Shown: positions 7,147-14,378 of the stretch, in pieces
How the letters are laid out: each line of letters begins with the position of its first letter
Position numbering within the stretch: the first letter of the stretch is position 1
From: Thermoplasmata archaeon
GTDB lineage: Archaea; Thermoplasmatota; Thermoplasmata; UBA10834
NCBI GenBank assembly: GCA_013331315.1
Contig: DUGQ01000017.1
Coordinates: 1 to 19,814, forward strand
DNA: 19,814 nt
Reading direction: 5' to 3'
Position numbers and translations under genes: made by a program
The notes under the pieces: model-generated
Database searches by the model: none
Told to the model about the DNA's origin: nothing
What the model saw: only the letters and a program-made list of their open reading frames with translations

Positions 7147-8685
7147 CTAGCCATCCTTCTTCAGGTAAACCACCCTCTGCGGGAACGGTATCTCTATCCC
7201 GGCGTCGTTGAGCTTCCTGTATATCTCCTCCACGAGCCTGTCGCGTGCTGCGATTCTCTTGCTGCGGTCGTTGATCCAGAGGATCACCTTGAATACGAGG
7301 GCCGAGTCCCCCATCGAGTCGAATATGATTATCGGCTCCCTGTTGGGGTCGTCAAGAAGCGAGTACGGGTTGTCCCTGATCGCCTGCATTATGGTCTCCC
7401 TCACCTTCGTGGGGTCGGAGCCGTATGCGACACCGACATTGGTGTCTACACGTCCAGGGTCAGAGACGTTGGTCATGCGAACGATCTTCTCGTTCACGAG
7501 CTTGTTGTTCGGTAGCGAAATGATGGAAGCGTCGGTGTATCTGTAGAGACGCGTGGTCCGCATGCCTATCCTTCTGACCTCGCACCAGTCTCCGTCGCTC
7601 AGAATGACCGTGTCCCCCTCGCTGAACGGCCTGTCAAGCAGTATGAAGATGCCGCTGAAGAAGTTCGATATGGTCTCTTGGAGGGCGAACGCCAGGACCA
7701 TCGAGATCACGACCCCGCCCGCGACGAACATGGTCAGGTCGACGTCGAGGGCTCCGAGCGCGTAGGCGAGGGCCGCGAACGCTATCACAACGACGCCGAG
7801 CTTCTCGACGACTGGTATCAGGACATCGTCGATCTTGCTGGCGGTCTTCTTCGAGATGATCTTGCCGTAGTAGACGAGGATCTTCTTGAAGAGCTTGTAG
7901 GCGAGGTAGAACACCACCAGAACGATGACCACGCTGTAGACGGACATTATCGCGTCCCGTATGTCCATGGGGATGTGCATGTGCAACGCGTCCAGCGAAT
8001 GGACGACACCGTAGACGAAGATCAGTATCAGGATGGGCGTGCGGACTATCCCTAGGATGATGTCGTCGAGCATCGAGGTCGTGTTCCTGGTGAATGCCCA
8101 TCCGATGCCGTCCATGATGTACGCACTGGCGTAGGCCAAGGCCAGCCAGAAGATGACATCGAGGAGGAACACCCCCCACTCATTGTCCAGAGGCGATGGT
8201 AGCGGGTTCTCGAACATCCCCAGTACCTTGTTGGCGCTGGCGAACGCTCCCACTACGGCGGTGTCCGCCCCCATCGACAAGATCTGGACGAGATGGGCGT
8301 CCTCGTACACGTTAAGAAGTACCGAGAGGTTCGACTCCTCCGAACCGCTCTCAAGAGGCGCAGTCACCGTGACGGTGATCGTGTCCAGGCCGTCCTGGAC
8401 CAGCACGATCGGCGTCGTGTCGAAGTCGCAAGTCCACCCTCTTCCGGTGATGCTCGCTGAGACCTCCACAGTGAGGTTTGCCCCGGAATCCACGTTCATG
8501 ATCGTCCAGTTGTAGCTCGCAGTGGATCCCGCGGTCACCTCCTTCTGGTAGTTGTCCACGGAGAGGACCTGCACGAATTCGGTCTGTAGCGCGCTGGCCC
8601 CCAGCGACAGCGAGAGGAGCAGGGTGACAGAAACAGCGGCGGCTGCCATTACATATGCGGTCGTTCTGCCCTTGCGTGCTACCAT
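7147..8685 (-). CDS. MscS-family mechanosensitive channel with extracellular Ig-like domain
   Basis: A 512-residue protein started at the ATG at 8683-8685, with GAGGTGA upstream. Residues 1-32 are a signal peptide or first helix. Residues about 33-145 are an exported Ig-like/NEW3-type beta domain (TAGSTASYNWTIMNVDSG, then DTITVTVTAPL). Hydrophobic helices follow near 170-195, 208-231, 245-270 and 291-313. The pore region is at 318-354 (MFVAGGVVISMVLAFALQ, then QETISNFFSGIFILLDRPF), which matches MscS TM3 and its kinked continuation. Residues 355-405 form the MscS beta domain (GDWCEVRRIGMRTT, then IISLPNNKLVNEKI). Residues 406-512 are the alpha/beta C-terminal cage. The channel should relieve osmotic pressure. 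The exported N-terminal domain is beyond the minimal MscS and may touch the cell envelope. The CBS gene lies directly downstream. Confidence 0.9.
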   Translation of the reverse strand: MVARKGRTTAYVMAAAAVSVTLLLSLSLGASALQTEFVQVLSVDNYQKEVTAGSTASYNWTIMNVDSGANLTVEVSASITGRGWTCDFDTTPIVLVQDGLDTITVTVTAPLESGSEESNLSVLLNVYEDAHLVQILSMGADTAVVGAFASANKVLGMFENPLPSPLDNEWGVFLLDVIFWLALAYASAYIMDGIGWAFTRNTTSMLDDIILGIVRTPILILIFVYGVVHSLDALHMHIPMDIRDAIMSVYSVVIVLVVFYLAYKLFKKILVYYGKIISKKTASKIDDVLIPVVEKLGVVVIAFAALAYALGALDVDLTMFVAGGVVISMVLAFALQETISNFFSGIFILLDRPFSEGDTVILSDGDWCEVRRIGMRTTRLYRYTDASIISLPNNKLVNEKIVRMTNVSDPGRVDTNVGVAYGSDPTKVRETIMQAIRDNPYSLLDDPNREPIIIFDSMGDSALVFKVILWINDRSKRIAARDRLVEEIYRKLNDAGIEIPFPQRVVYLKKDG

Positions 8686-8854
8686 CTCAAGTCACCTCAG
8701 CCACTAACTCGTTAGGAGAACACAGGTTCCTGACTTAACGCTTTTGGCTGTTGAGGGGCCCCGCCCCCAGCAACATCTTGCCTATTGTTGCCATTGAGCA
8801 TGTCCCATGCCTGGTGCTGAAATACACCATAATCGATACGTCGAAGGTAAGCCG

Positions 8855-9589
8855 ATGTCCGAAGATCCCACCATATTGCTGTCCGCTCTCAAAGAAGAAG
8901 CCATCGGAACGCGATTTCGGAGCAGGAAGAATAGCGTCTACTTGAGTGCATACAATGGCGAGCTAGTGGTGGTCAAGGAGTTGCACGACAGCCAAACGGC
9001 GTCGAAGGAACATGCCCTTCTCTCCTTGTGTGCCGCGGGAGGTGTTCCGGTCCCTCGCCCGTTGGCTGTCATTGGCAGCGCGTTGGTGCTTGAATACGTT
9101 GAAGGTGGGACCGTGGCTGAGTTGATGGATTCCTTATGGTTGAGGAAAACCTCTCCCTCAGCGGATGAACTTGTCATGCTCGCCGATGTCGCATCGTCCC
9201 TGGGTGAGTGGCTGGCGGGTTTTCACAGTCTTTTCGAGTTCCGGGTTGTGAGGGGAGACGCGAACATGAGGAATTTCATCATGCGAGGCCGCTCGGTGGT
9301 CGGCATTGATTTCGAGGAGTCGAAGGAGTTCGATATCATTGACGATCTTGGACAGATGTGTTCTAGCGTCCTGAGCATGAATCCCATGTTCACCACCGAG
9401 AAGCTCGATTTCTGCAGGAAGATGTCTGACACCTACTTCGGCTTGGTCGGAACAGATCGATCGAACGCCCTCAACTCAGCGGTCGCCAGAGCACTCAGAT
9501 ACTACGCTGCTTTCCGGGACGACGGTCACAGGATGATAGGATTCGCCTCGTCAATCGAGAAGTCAGGTTTTCTCTCAGAGAAGGAGTAG
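8855..9589 (+). CDS. Small Bud32/APH-like protein kinase-fold phosphotransferase
   Basis: 244 residues from the ATG at 8855 (GAAGGT site at 8843-8848); an in-frame ATG at 8807 has no ribosome site. The kinase fold is recognisable from the order of its motifs: VVVKEL with the nucleotide-binding Lys at 41, a likely helix-C Glu at 52, a hinge-like VLEYVEGG (78-85), the catalytic loop RGDANMRN with Asp135 and Asn140, and the metal-binding IDFEES with Asp152. The spacing and small size resemble Bud32/RIO or aminoglycoside-phosphotransferase-like proteins. The usual His of HGD is Arg133, and DFG is DFE, as in many APH-type enzymes. The substrate (protein, lipid sugar or small molecule) is unknown. 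It is divergent from the channel gene, and its 3' end overlaps the converging ecfT gene by 15 bp. Confidence 0.75.
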   Translation: MSEDPTILLSALKEEAIGTRFRSRKNSVYLSAYNGELVVVKELHDSQTASKEHALLSLCAAGGVPVPRPLAVIGSALVLEYVEGGTVAELMDSLWLRKTSPSADELVMLADVASSLGEWLAGFHSLFEFRVVRGDANMRNFIMRGRSVVGIDFEESKEFDIIDDLGQMCSSVLSMNPMFTTEKLDFCRKMSDTYFGLVGTDRSNALNSAVARALRYYAAFRDDGHRMIGFASSIEKSGFLSEKE

Positions 9590-10336
9590 CTGTCCCCCCG
9601 AGATGCACCTGTCCAAGATTGCGACGGCTGTGGCTAGCCCTCCCATGGCCAGGATGGCTACCCCATCAGCCGTCGAAGGTCTCAACGGGTGCAGCAGCGT
9701 GCGCTTCGGATTGCTCCCGAACCCTCTTCCCGTCATCGACGCCGCAAGCGAATTCACTTTGAACATCGCCGAGAAGAACATTGGCAACGCAGTGTATCTT
9801 GCAGACCGGATTAGCCCCCTTGGACTCCCATCCAGTCTCAATCCCCTGATCGTCTGTGCCTCCCTGACCGAGTTCAGCTCGAACTGGAATGTCGGGACGA
9901 ACCTCATGGCCAGCGCGGGCAGATATGCGTATCGATACGGAACGCCAATCGACATCAGCGAGGCAGACAACTCGGAAGCCTTTGTCGTCCCAACCAGCAT
10001 CCAAGACATCATGATCAGGCAGAGGAACTTGCCTGCAATGGTTACCCCATTCGATATCCCTCCCGCCGTCACGGAGAGTATGGTCGTCGAGAAGACGGTC
10101 TCCCCTGAATGGTTGAAGATGATCTGCGCGGCGAATATCGCGAAAGCGAACCCTATGACTCCTTTTGTGAATATGCCCCTTGCCTTGAAATGCTGCTTCG
10201 CCATCATCACTACAACGACCATTCCCAGCATGACGATTGGTGCGCTGATCGTTATCACCAGGACGGACGCAATGACAAGCATCACTACCTTGGCGACAGG
10301 ATTCAGTCTTCCCGCCCGATCTGGTCTACTCTGCAT
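9575..10336 (-). CDS. ecfT: ECF transporter transmembrane component (EcfT/YkoC-like)
   Basis: A 253-residue membrane protein started at the ATG at 10334-10336, where N-terminal MQSRPDRAGRLNP fits EcfT proteins. It has several hydrophobic helices (for example VAKVVMLVIASVLVITIS and TKGVIGFAFAIFAAQIIF). Both ATPase-coupling motifs are visible: EAQTIRGL (159-166) and ASMTGRGFG (199-207), corresponding to the two Ala-Arg-Gly type motifs of EcfT that grip the ATPase subunits. Its start overlaps the end of the ATPase gene by 11 nt, just after an 8-G tract that may serve as ribosome site, so translational coupling is likely. It is the last gene of the five-gene operon. The length agrees with YkoC of the ykoEDC-type importer as I remember it (about 254 residues). 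Its 3' end overlaps the converging kinase gene by 15 bp. Confidence 0.88.
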   Translation of the reverse strand: MQSRPDRAGRLNPVAKVVMLVIASVLVITISAPIVMLGMVVVVMMAKQHFKARGIFTKGVIGFAFAIFAAQIIFNHSGETVFSTTILSVTAGGISNGVTIAGKFLCLIMMSWMLVGTTKASELSASLMSIGVPYRYAYLPALAMRFVPTFQFELNSVREAQTIRGLRLDGSPRGLIRSARYTALPMFFSAMFKVNSLAASMTGRGFGSNPKRTLLHPLRPSTADGVAILAMGGLATAVAILDRCISGGQLLLL

Positions 10337-11801
10337 CGGAGCGCCCCCCCCGTGAAACCGCAGCCCAGCACGTCTCAGGAACCTCGTCAAACGGGCCGGA
10401 AGCCACGATCCTGCCCTGGCTCATGATGATCACATGGGTGCAGAACCCTCTGGCGAACTCCTGGTCGTGGGTGACGATGACGATTGTTGCCCCCCTCTTC
10501 TGGAGCCTCTCGAGAACCTCTGTAATCCTCTCTGCGTTCCCTCGGTCCTGCCCAGCGAACGGCTCGTCCAAGAGCAGGATATGGGGGGCGTGAGATGACC
10601 CAGAATGGATGTTGACCCGTCTCTTCTGGCCGAAGCTGAGGCAGTGAGGGTGAACGTATCTGATCAACCCCTCACGCTCCTCGAAATCCTTGGTGAACGC
10701 CTCCGCCGTGTCGAGCGGAGCATTGAAGTTGCGCGGAGCGAAGATCATCTCTCCCTCCACAGTATCCTCGAAGATCTGGTGGTTTGGGTTCTGAAAGATC
10801 AGACCGACGTCTCTGCCCAGAGTCCACGCATCCAGCTGGCATCCGGGAGTGATTCTGTGGCCGCGGACCGCCACCTCTCCCTTCTGGACACTCTGAAGTC
10901 CCGTGAGATGTCTCAGCACCGTCGTCTTGCCAGCGCCGTTCTCTCCCATGAGTGCGACGACGGCGCCCTTGTTGATTCTGAACGACACGTCGTCGAGAAT
11001 CATACAATCGTCGACTTCGTATCCCAGTCCCTTCACTGAGATGACGGCCTCTCTAGAGTCACATGATGGACGTCGGCTGTTGAGAGGGACGAAAGCTTCT
11101 TCTCTCAGACGACGGAAGGCCTCGCTTCCCCTGCTGCAGTCCTCCTTCACCCTTCCGCCGGAGAGGACGATCACTCTTCCGACCATGTCAATGAACTCCC
11201 TGATGCGGTGTTCGACTATCACCAGCGTCAGTTCGGTCCGCGACCTCATGCTATCTATTGCGTGGATGACCTGGCCCACCGACCTCCGGTCAAGGTTGGC
11301 GGTTGGCTCGTCGAGTATCAGAAGCTTCGGCCCCACCGAGAGCATTGAGGCGATAGCGACCTTCTGCTTCTCCCCACCTGACAGCGTGGAGAGCCTGCGG
11401 TCTCTCAGATGGGAGGCCTTGACCCTCGACAGCGACTCCTCCACTACTCTCTCTATCTCCGATCTCTCGAATCTGAGGTTCTCTGGGCCGAAGGCGACCT
11501 CCTCCTCGACGGTCTCGGTGCAGAATTGAGTCTCAGGGTCCTGCTGGACCATGCAGGCAACGCCTGCTACGTCGCTGGGATCGGAGTAGAACCTACCGTC
11601 CAGGGCGATGCTCCCGGAGATGTCGGCCGGGATGATATCGGGGATGAACCCACACACCGCCTGCATGGCAGTGGACTTCCCCGATGCGCTGTCCCCCGCC
11701 ATCAGGACGAAATCTCCTCTGTCTATGCTGAGGGTCAGGTTGTCCAACGCAGGTTTCGACCTTCCCCTGTATCTGACGCAGAGATTCCTTATGTCGAGCA
11801 T
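10326..11801 (-). CDS. ECF transporter double ATPase (EcfA-EcfA fusion, YkoD-like)
   Basis: 491 residues containing two ABC ATPase domains in tandem. Domain 1: Walker A GDSASGKST (36-44), Q-loop region VQQDPETQ, signature LSGGEKQ (140-146), Walker B LLILDEPTAN (160-169), switch His198. Domain 2: Walker A GENGAGKTT (286-294), FQNPNHQ, signature LSFGQKR (388-394, with Phe for Gly), Walker B ILLLDEPFAG (408-417), switch His445. The PETQ and NPNHQIF Q-loops are typical of ECF ATPases, which bind EcfT rather than a classic permease. A fused pair of about 490 residues matches YkoD. The gene starts 1 nt after the stop of the S-component gene, with GTGAGGT in front, and overlaps ecfT at its end. It powers the importer from the cytoplasm. 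A run of eight G lies six codons from its stop. Confidence 0.92.
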   Translation of the reverse strand: MLDIRNLCVRYRGRSKPALDNLTLSIDRGDFVLMAGDSASGKSTAMQAVCGFIPDIIPADISGSIALDGRFYSDPSDVAGVACMVQQDPETQFCTETVEEEVAFGPENLRFERSEIERVVEESLSRVKASHLRDRRLSTLSGGEKQKVAIASMLSVGPKLLILDEPTANLDRRSVGQVIHAIDSMRSRTELTLVIVEHRIREFIDMVGRVIVLSGGRVKEDCSRGSEAFRRLREEAFVPLNSRRPSCDSREAVISVKGLGYEVDDCMILDDVSFRINKGAVVALMGENGAGKTTVLRHLTGLQSVQKGEVAVRGHRITPGCQLDAWTLGRDVGLIFQNPNHQIFEDTVEGEMIFAPRNFNAPLDTAEAFTKDFEEREGLIRYVHPHCLSFGQKRRVNIHSGSSHAPHILLLDEPFAGQDRGNAERITEVLERLQKRGATIVIVTHDQEFARGFCTHVIIMSQGRIVASGPFDEVPETCWAAVSRGGRSDAE

Positions 11802-12881
11802 CTACCTCACTTCGACGACCACTATTCCTTCCACCCAGTATCCGCCTTCGTACGAGTCAGCGACGATTCTGAACGAGTCTCCCTCGTCCACGATAATCAT
11901 GCCATCGTCAGCAAGGACGTCCGCAAGATTGAAGACGACATAGTATCCGTCGCTGGCTGTCACGACGACTTCCGTGGCCCCGTCCTCTGGGTCAGCATGA
12001 AAGAGCACGGTGGACAGAAGGACTCCAGTGTAGTTCCTCGGGGGCACGTACGTCACGGTCCCGACGAGCTCCGCATTCACCACCACCTCGTAATCCACGA
12101 AATCTTCGTACGAGAAATCGTAGGGGTTCTGGACGTTCCCCTCTACGCTTATCGTGTCCCCTCCAGGGAGGACGAACACGAACATGAAATAGTAGACAGC
12201 TCCAACTGTGAACACGGCAAGGAATGATGCGACTGCTGCAAACGAGACAACCCTCCGCCTTCTTGTCCGCAGCTCCCTCCTCCAGGAGTGATCCTCCGCG
12301 GACATGCGGTCAACGAACATCTCGTCCTTTCCACCGACGACTCCGGCTCCTTCGAGTGCCTCAAGCATCTCGACCGAGAGCCATCCTCCGAATATCATCC
12401 CGGACGCACAGGCGAGCATGCACAGCATAAGGATGAGAATCCACGGAACACCTGCGAAGAAGAACGCCTGAAAGACGATGACGCTAATAGCGGCAGACAA
12501 CCCCCCCGCCGCTGAGAACGGGACATAGTCTCTCCGCTCCTTCGTCTTGTCGCTGAAGAGAACAAGGTCCACGACCAAGCCCTGGACGAGCGAGACAACG
12601 ACTATGACGACTCCGTGTGTGCTTCCCGTGAATAGCTCGACCACTCCCTTCAGGAAGCCCGTGACTGTCCCCGCCCCCTTCCTCCTGGTAATCCCTGTCG
12701 CAAGGATGATCCAGACAACGTGAAGCCCAGCCATGAACTGCCCTGCCCCAAATGGGACCCCGACGACGTGATTCATCAGGTTGCCGAGGTATCCGACGTA
12801 GGTGGAGAGTACGCCGCCTAGTGCGGACAGAAGCGCTATGGTGGCCAGGTCTTTCGTGGATAACATCGGCTTCGACTTCAT
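11802..12881 (-). CDS. ECF S-component (YkoE-like) fused to an extracellular SUOX-like domain
   Basis: 359 residues from the ATG at 12879-12881, overlapping the stop of the phosphoesterase gene as ATGA; GGAGGTGAT lies 10 nt upstream. Residues 1-176 are a multi-helix substrate-binding S-component (LSTKDLATIALLSALGGVLS, then GVPFGAGQFMAGLHVVW, and FLKGVVELFTGSTHG) resembling YkoE, the hydroxymethylpyrimidine/thiamine S-unit. Residues about 177-210 are a basic cytoplasmic linker. Residues 211-238 are an extra transmembrane helix. Residues 240-359 are an exported beta domain of the sulfite-oxidase molybdopterin-binding type: GNVQNPYDFSYEDF, YTGVLLSTVL, VVTASDGYYVVF, then FRIVADSYEGGYWVEGIVVVEV. 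I see no Cys where the molybdenum ligand would be. The transporter function is well supported by the adjoining ATPase and EcfT; the ligand and the role of the extra domain are inferred. Confidence 0.82.
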   Translation of the reverse strand: MKSKPMLSTKDLATIALLSALGGVLSTYVGYLGNLMNHVVGVPFGAGQFMAGLHVVWIILATGITRRKGAGTVTGFLKGVVELFTGSTHGVVIVVVSLVQGLVVDLVLFSDKTKERRDYVPFSAAGGLSAAISVIVFQAFFFAGVPWILILMLCMLACASGMIFGGWLSVEMLEALEGAGVVGGKDEMFVDRMSAEDHSWRRELRTRRRRVVSFAAVASFLAVFTVGAVYYFMFVFVLPGGDTISVEGNVQNPYDFSYEDFVDYEVVVNAELVGTVTYVPPRNYTGVLLSTVLFHADPEDGATEVVVTASDGYYVVFNLADVLADDGMIIVDEGDSFRIVADSYEGGYWVEGIVVVEVR

Positions 12882-14374
12882 TGGGCGGGGATCACCTCCA
12901 GAGTCAGGACACACTTGACCCATCTCGCGCCTGCTGAAGGATACTGCGAGTATCCTTGCCCCTCGTAGGAAGTCGCTTCACAATCCGCGTTGCTGTACAG
13001 TCCGTCGGGTGCGAGCATGATCAGTTTGGGCCCGTCCCCCCAGTCTGGGACGACGACCGATTCAGTGGCGAGGGCTATCAACATCTCTCCTTGGACCTCG
13101 CCCCAGGCCTCGTTTGGATACACGTTCAGGTACCCGAATTCCTGGGTATAGCCATCGGACGAGGTGACCCTTAGGACGTCCTCTTCACCCATCCCACCGA
13201 TGCTGTCAATGAGATGCCTAAGAAGCACTCCTGAGTAGTTGCCCATGCCGCCAACGTTGCCGTAGAAGTTCTCGTATGACGAGTAGCCGTGAACCTGATC
13301 CAGGGCGAACAACTCATCGTGGCTTACATTCCTCGCCTCACCGGTGCCCGAGACGAGCGTGATGTGTGGCAGGGAAGACGTGTCCACTGTGACGTTGACT
13401 CTGTCGTAGACGCATTCCCCCTGTGAGTTGATCGTCACGTTGACGAAGTGGTGCTCCCCCGTGACGAGGGCGCCACCTGCTCCCCCTGTAATGATTAGGT
13501 CCGTGTCTCCGGTCACCGTATGATTGAAGGCATGGATGTGCCCAGCGAACACCATGTCTACACGATCAGATTGAACGAACTTCGATACTCTGGCACATGA
13601 ATCAGGAAAGAGGGTATGGTTGTCGCCGAATGGGTCGACGAACGGCGCATGGGTCACCAATGCCTTGCTCTCAGCCCCAACGAACTCCTCCCTCATCCAC
13701 AACACCTGCTCGTCCGTGATGTTTAGGTCAGATGAGTCGACAACGACGAATCTGACGCCTCCGAAGTCGAAACTGTATTGCGTGGATCCGAAGCGTTCCT
13801 GGTAGTTTGAAGTGCCTTCGTACATGACGTCATGATTCCCAGGAGTCGCATAGATTGGAACAGGCGATTCTGACAGGACCTCCTGCACCGCAGCGAATTG
13901 CTCGTCAGTTCCCGATGGCGTCAGGTCCCCACAGAGCAGGGCGAACTCACATCCTCTCAGATGCGGGAGTATGGCTCCCAGGACCTGGTTCGCACCCTGG
14001 CTGTCCCCCATGACCGCGAAAGTGAAGTTGCTCTTGAACGGCGGGATAAAAAACACCGACAGCGGATCACCGTCACAGCGGAATGACACGGAGGTGTCGT
14101 CCACCGTCTCGGCTTCTGAGACTCCTTCGATTGTGGATTCAGTCAAGCAGTTCGTCAGGATTACCCGTCCGTCGAAATTGTCTATGTCGATAACGACCTC
14201 AGGCTCGGTGCACCATACGCAGACCTCATCGTCGGACTTTGAGAGCACTATTCCTCCATCCACCGTGATCGTCGGGTCAGGACGAAGGATGACCCCGAAA
14301 CTGTAGGCTGCGAAGAAACCAGCGACTACTACTAGCAAGGACAATGCTGCAGCCGCCACCAGCTTCCTCGACAT
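12878..14374 (-). CDS. Secreted calcineurin-like metallophosphoesterase with C-terminal SUOX-like domain
   Basis: 498 residues. Residues 1-30 are a signal peptide or anchor (LVAAAALSLLVVVAGFFAAY). A short Cys-containing domain follows (to about 110). Residues about 116-310 hold the metallophosphoesterase motifs in order: GDSQG (123-127), GD at 149-150, GNHD (179-182), THAPF with His242, and GHIHAF (278-283), giving a two-metal active site. Gln in the first motif, where His is common, is the only deviation. Residues about 335-497 repeat the SUOX-like pattern of the neighbouring genes: YSGVLLRHLID, VTSSDGYTQEF, then GARWVKCVLTLEV. It begins 4 nt after the preceding gene and overlaps the S-component gene by 4 nt. 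The enzyme should act outside the cell on a phosphoester, perhaps removing phosphate from the transporter's substrate, which is inference. Confidence 0.85.
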   Translation of the reverse strand: MSRKLVAAAALSLLVVVAGFFAAYSFGVILRPDPTITVDGGIVLSKSDDEVCVWCTEPEVVIDIDNFDGRVILTNCLTESTIEGVSEAETVDDTSVSFRCDGDPLSVFFIPPFKSNFTFAVMGDSQGANQVLGAILPHLRGCEFALLCGDLTPSGTDEQFAAVQEVLSESPVPIYATPGNHDVMYEGTSNYQERFGSTQYSFDFGGVRFVVVDSSDLNITDEQVLWMREEFVGAESKALVTHAPFVDPFGDNHTLFPDSCARVSKFVQSDRVDMVFAGHIHAFNHTVTGDTDLIITGGAGGALVTGEHHFVNVTINSQGECVYDRVNVTVDTSSLPHITLVSGTGEARNVSHDELFALDQVHGYSSYENFYGNVGGMGNYSGVLLRHLIDSIGGMGEEDVLRVTSSDGYTQEFGYLNVYPNEAWGEVQGEMLIALATESVVVPDWGDGPKLIMLAPDGLYSNADCEATSYEGQGYSQYPSAGARWVKCVLTLEVIPAQ

Positions 14375-14378
14375 GTCC

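Noticed and set aside
9603-10355. A 250-codon open frame on the plus strand, antisense to ecfT
   Set aside because: It mirrors the EcfT gene exactly, has no ribosome site and no recognisable domain. The opposite strand has clear EcfT motifs and operon context.
11409-12227. A 272-codon open frame on the plus strand
   Set aside because: It lies across the start of the ATPase gene and the end of the S-component gene. Its composition is rich in His, Asp, Arg and Val as expected of a shadow frame, and no domain is visible.
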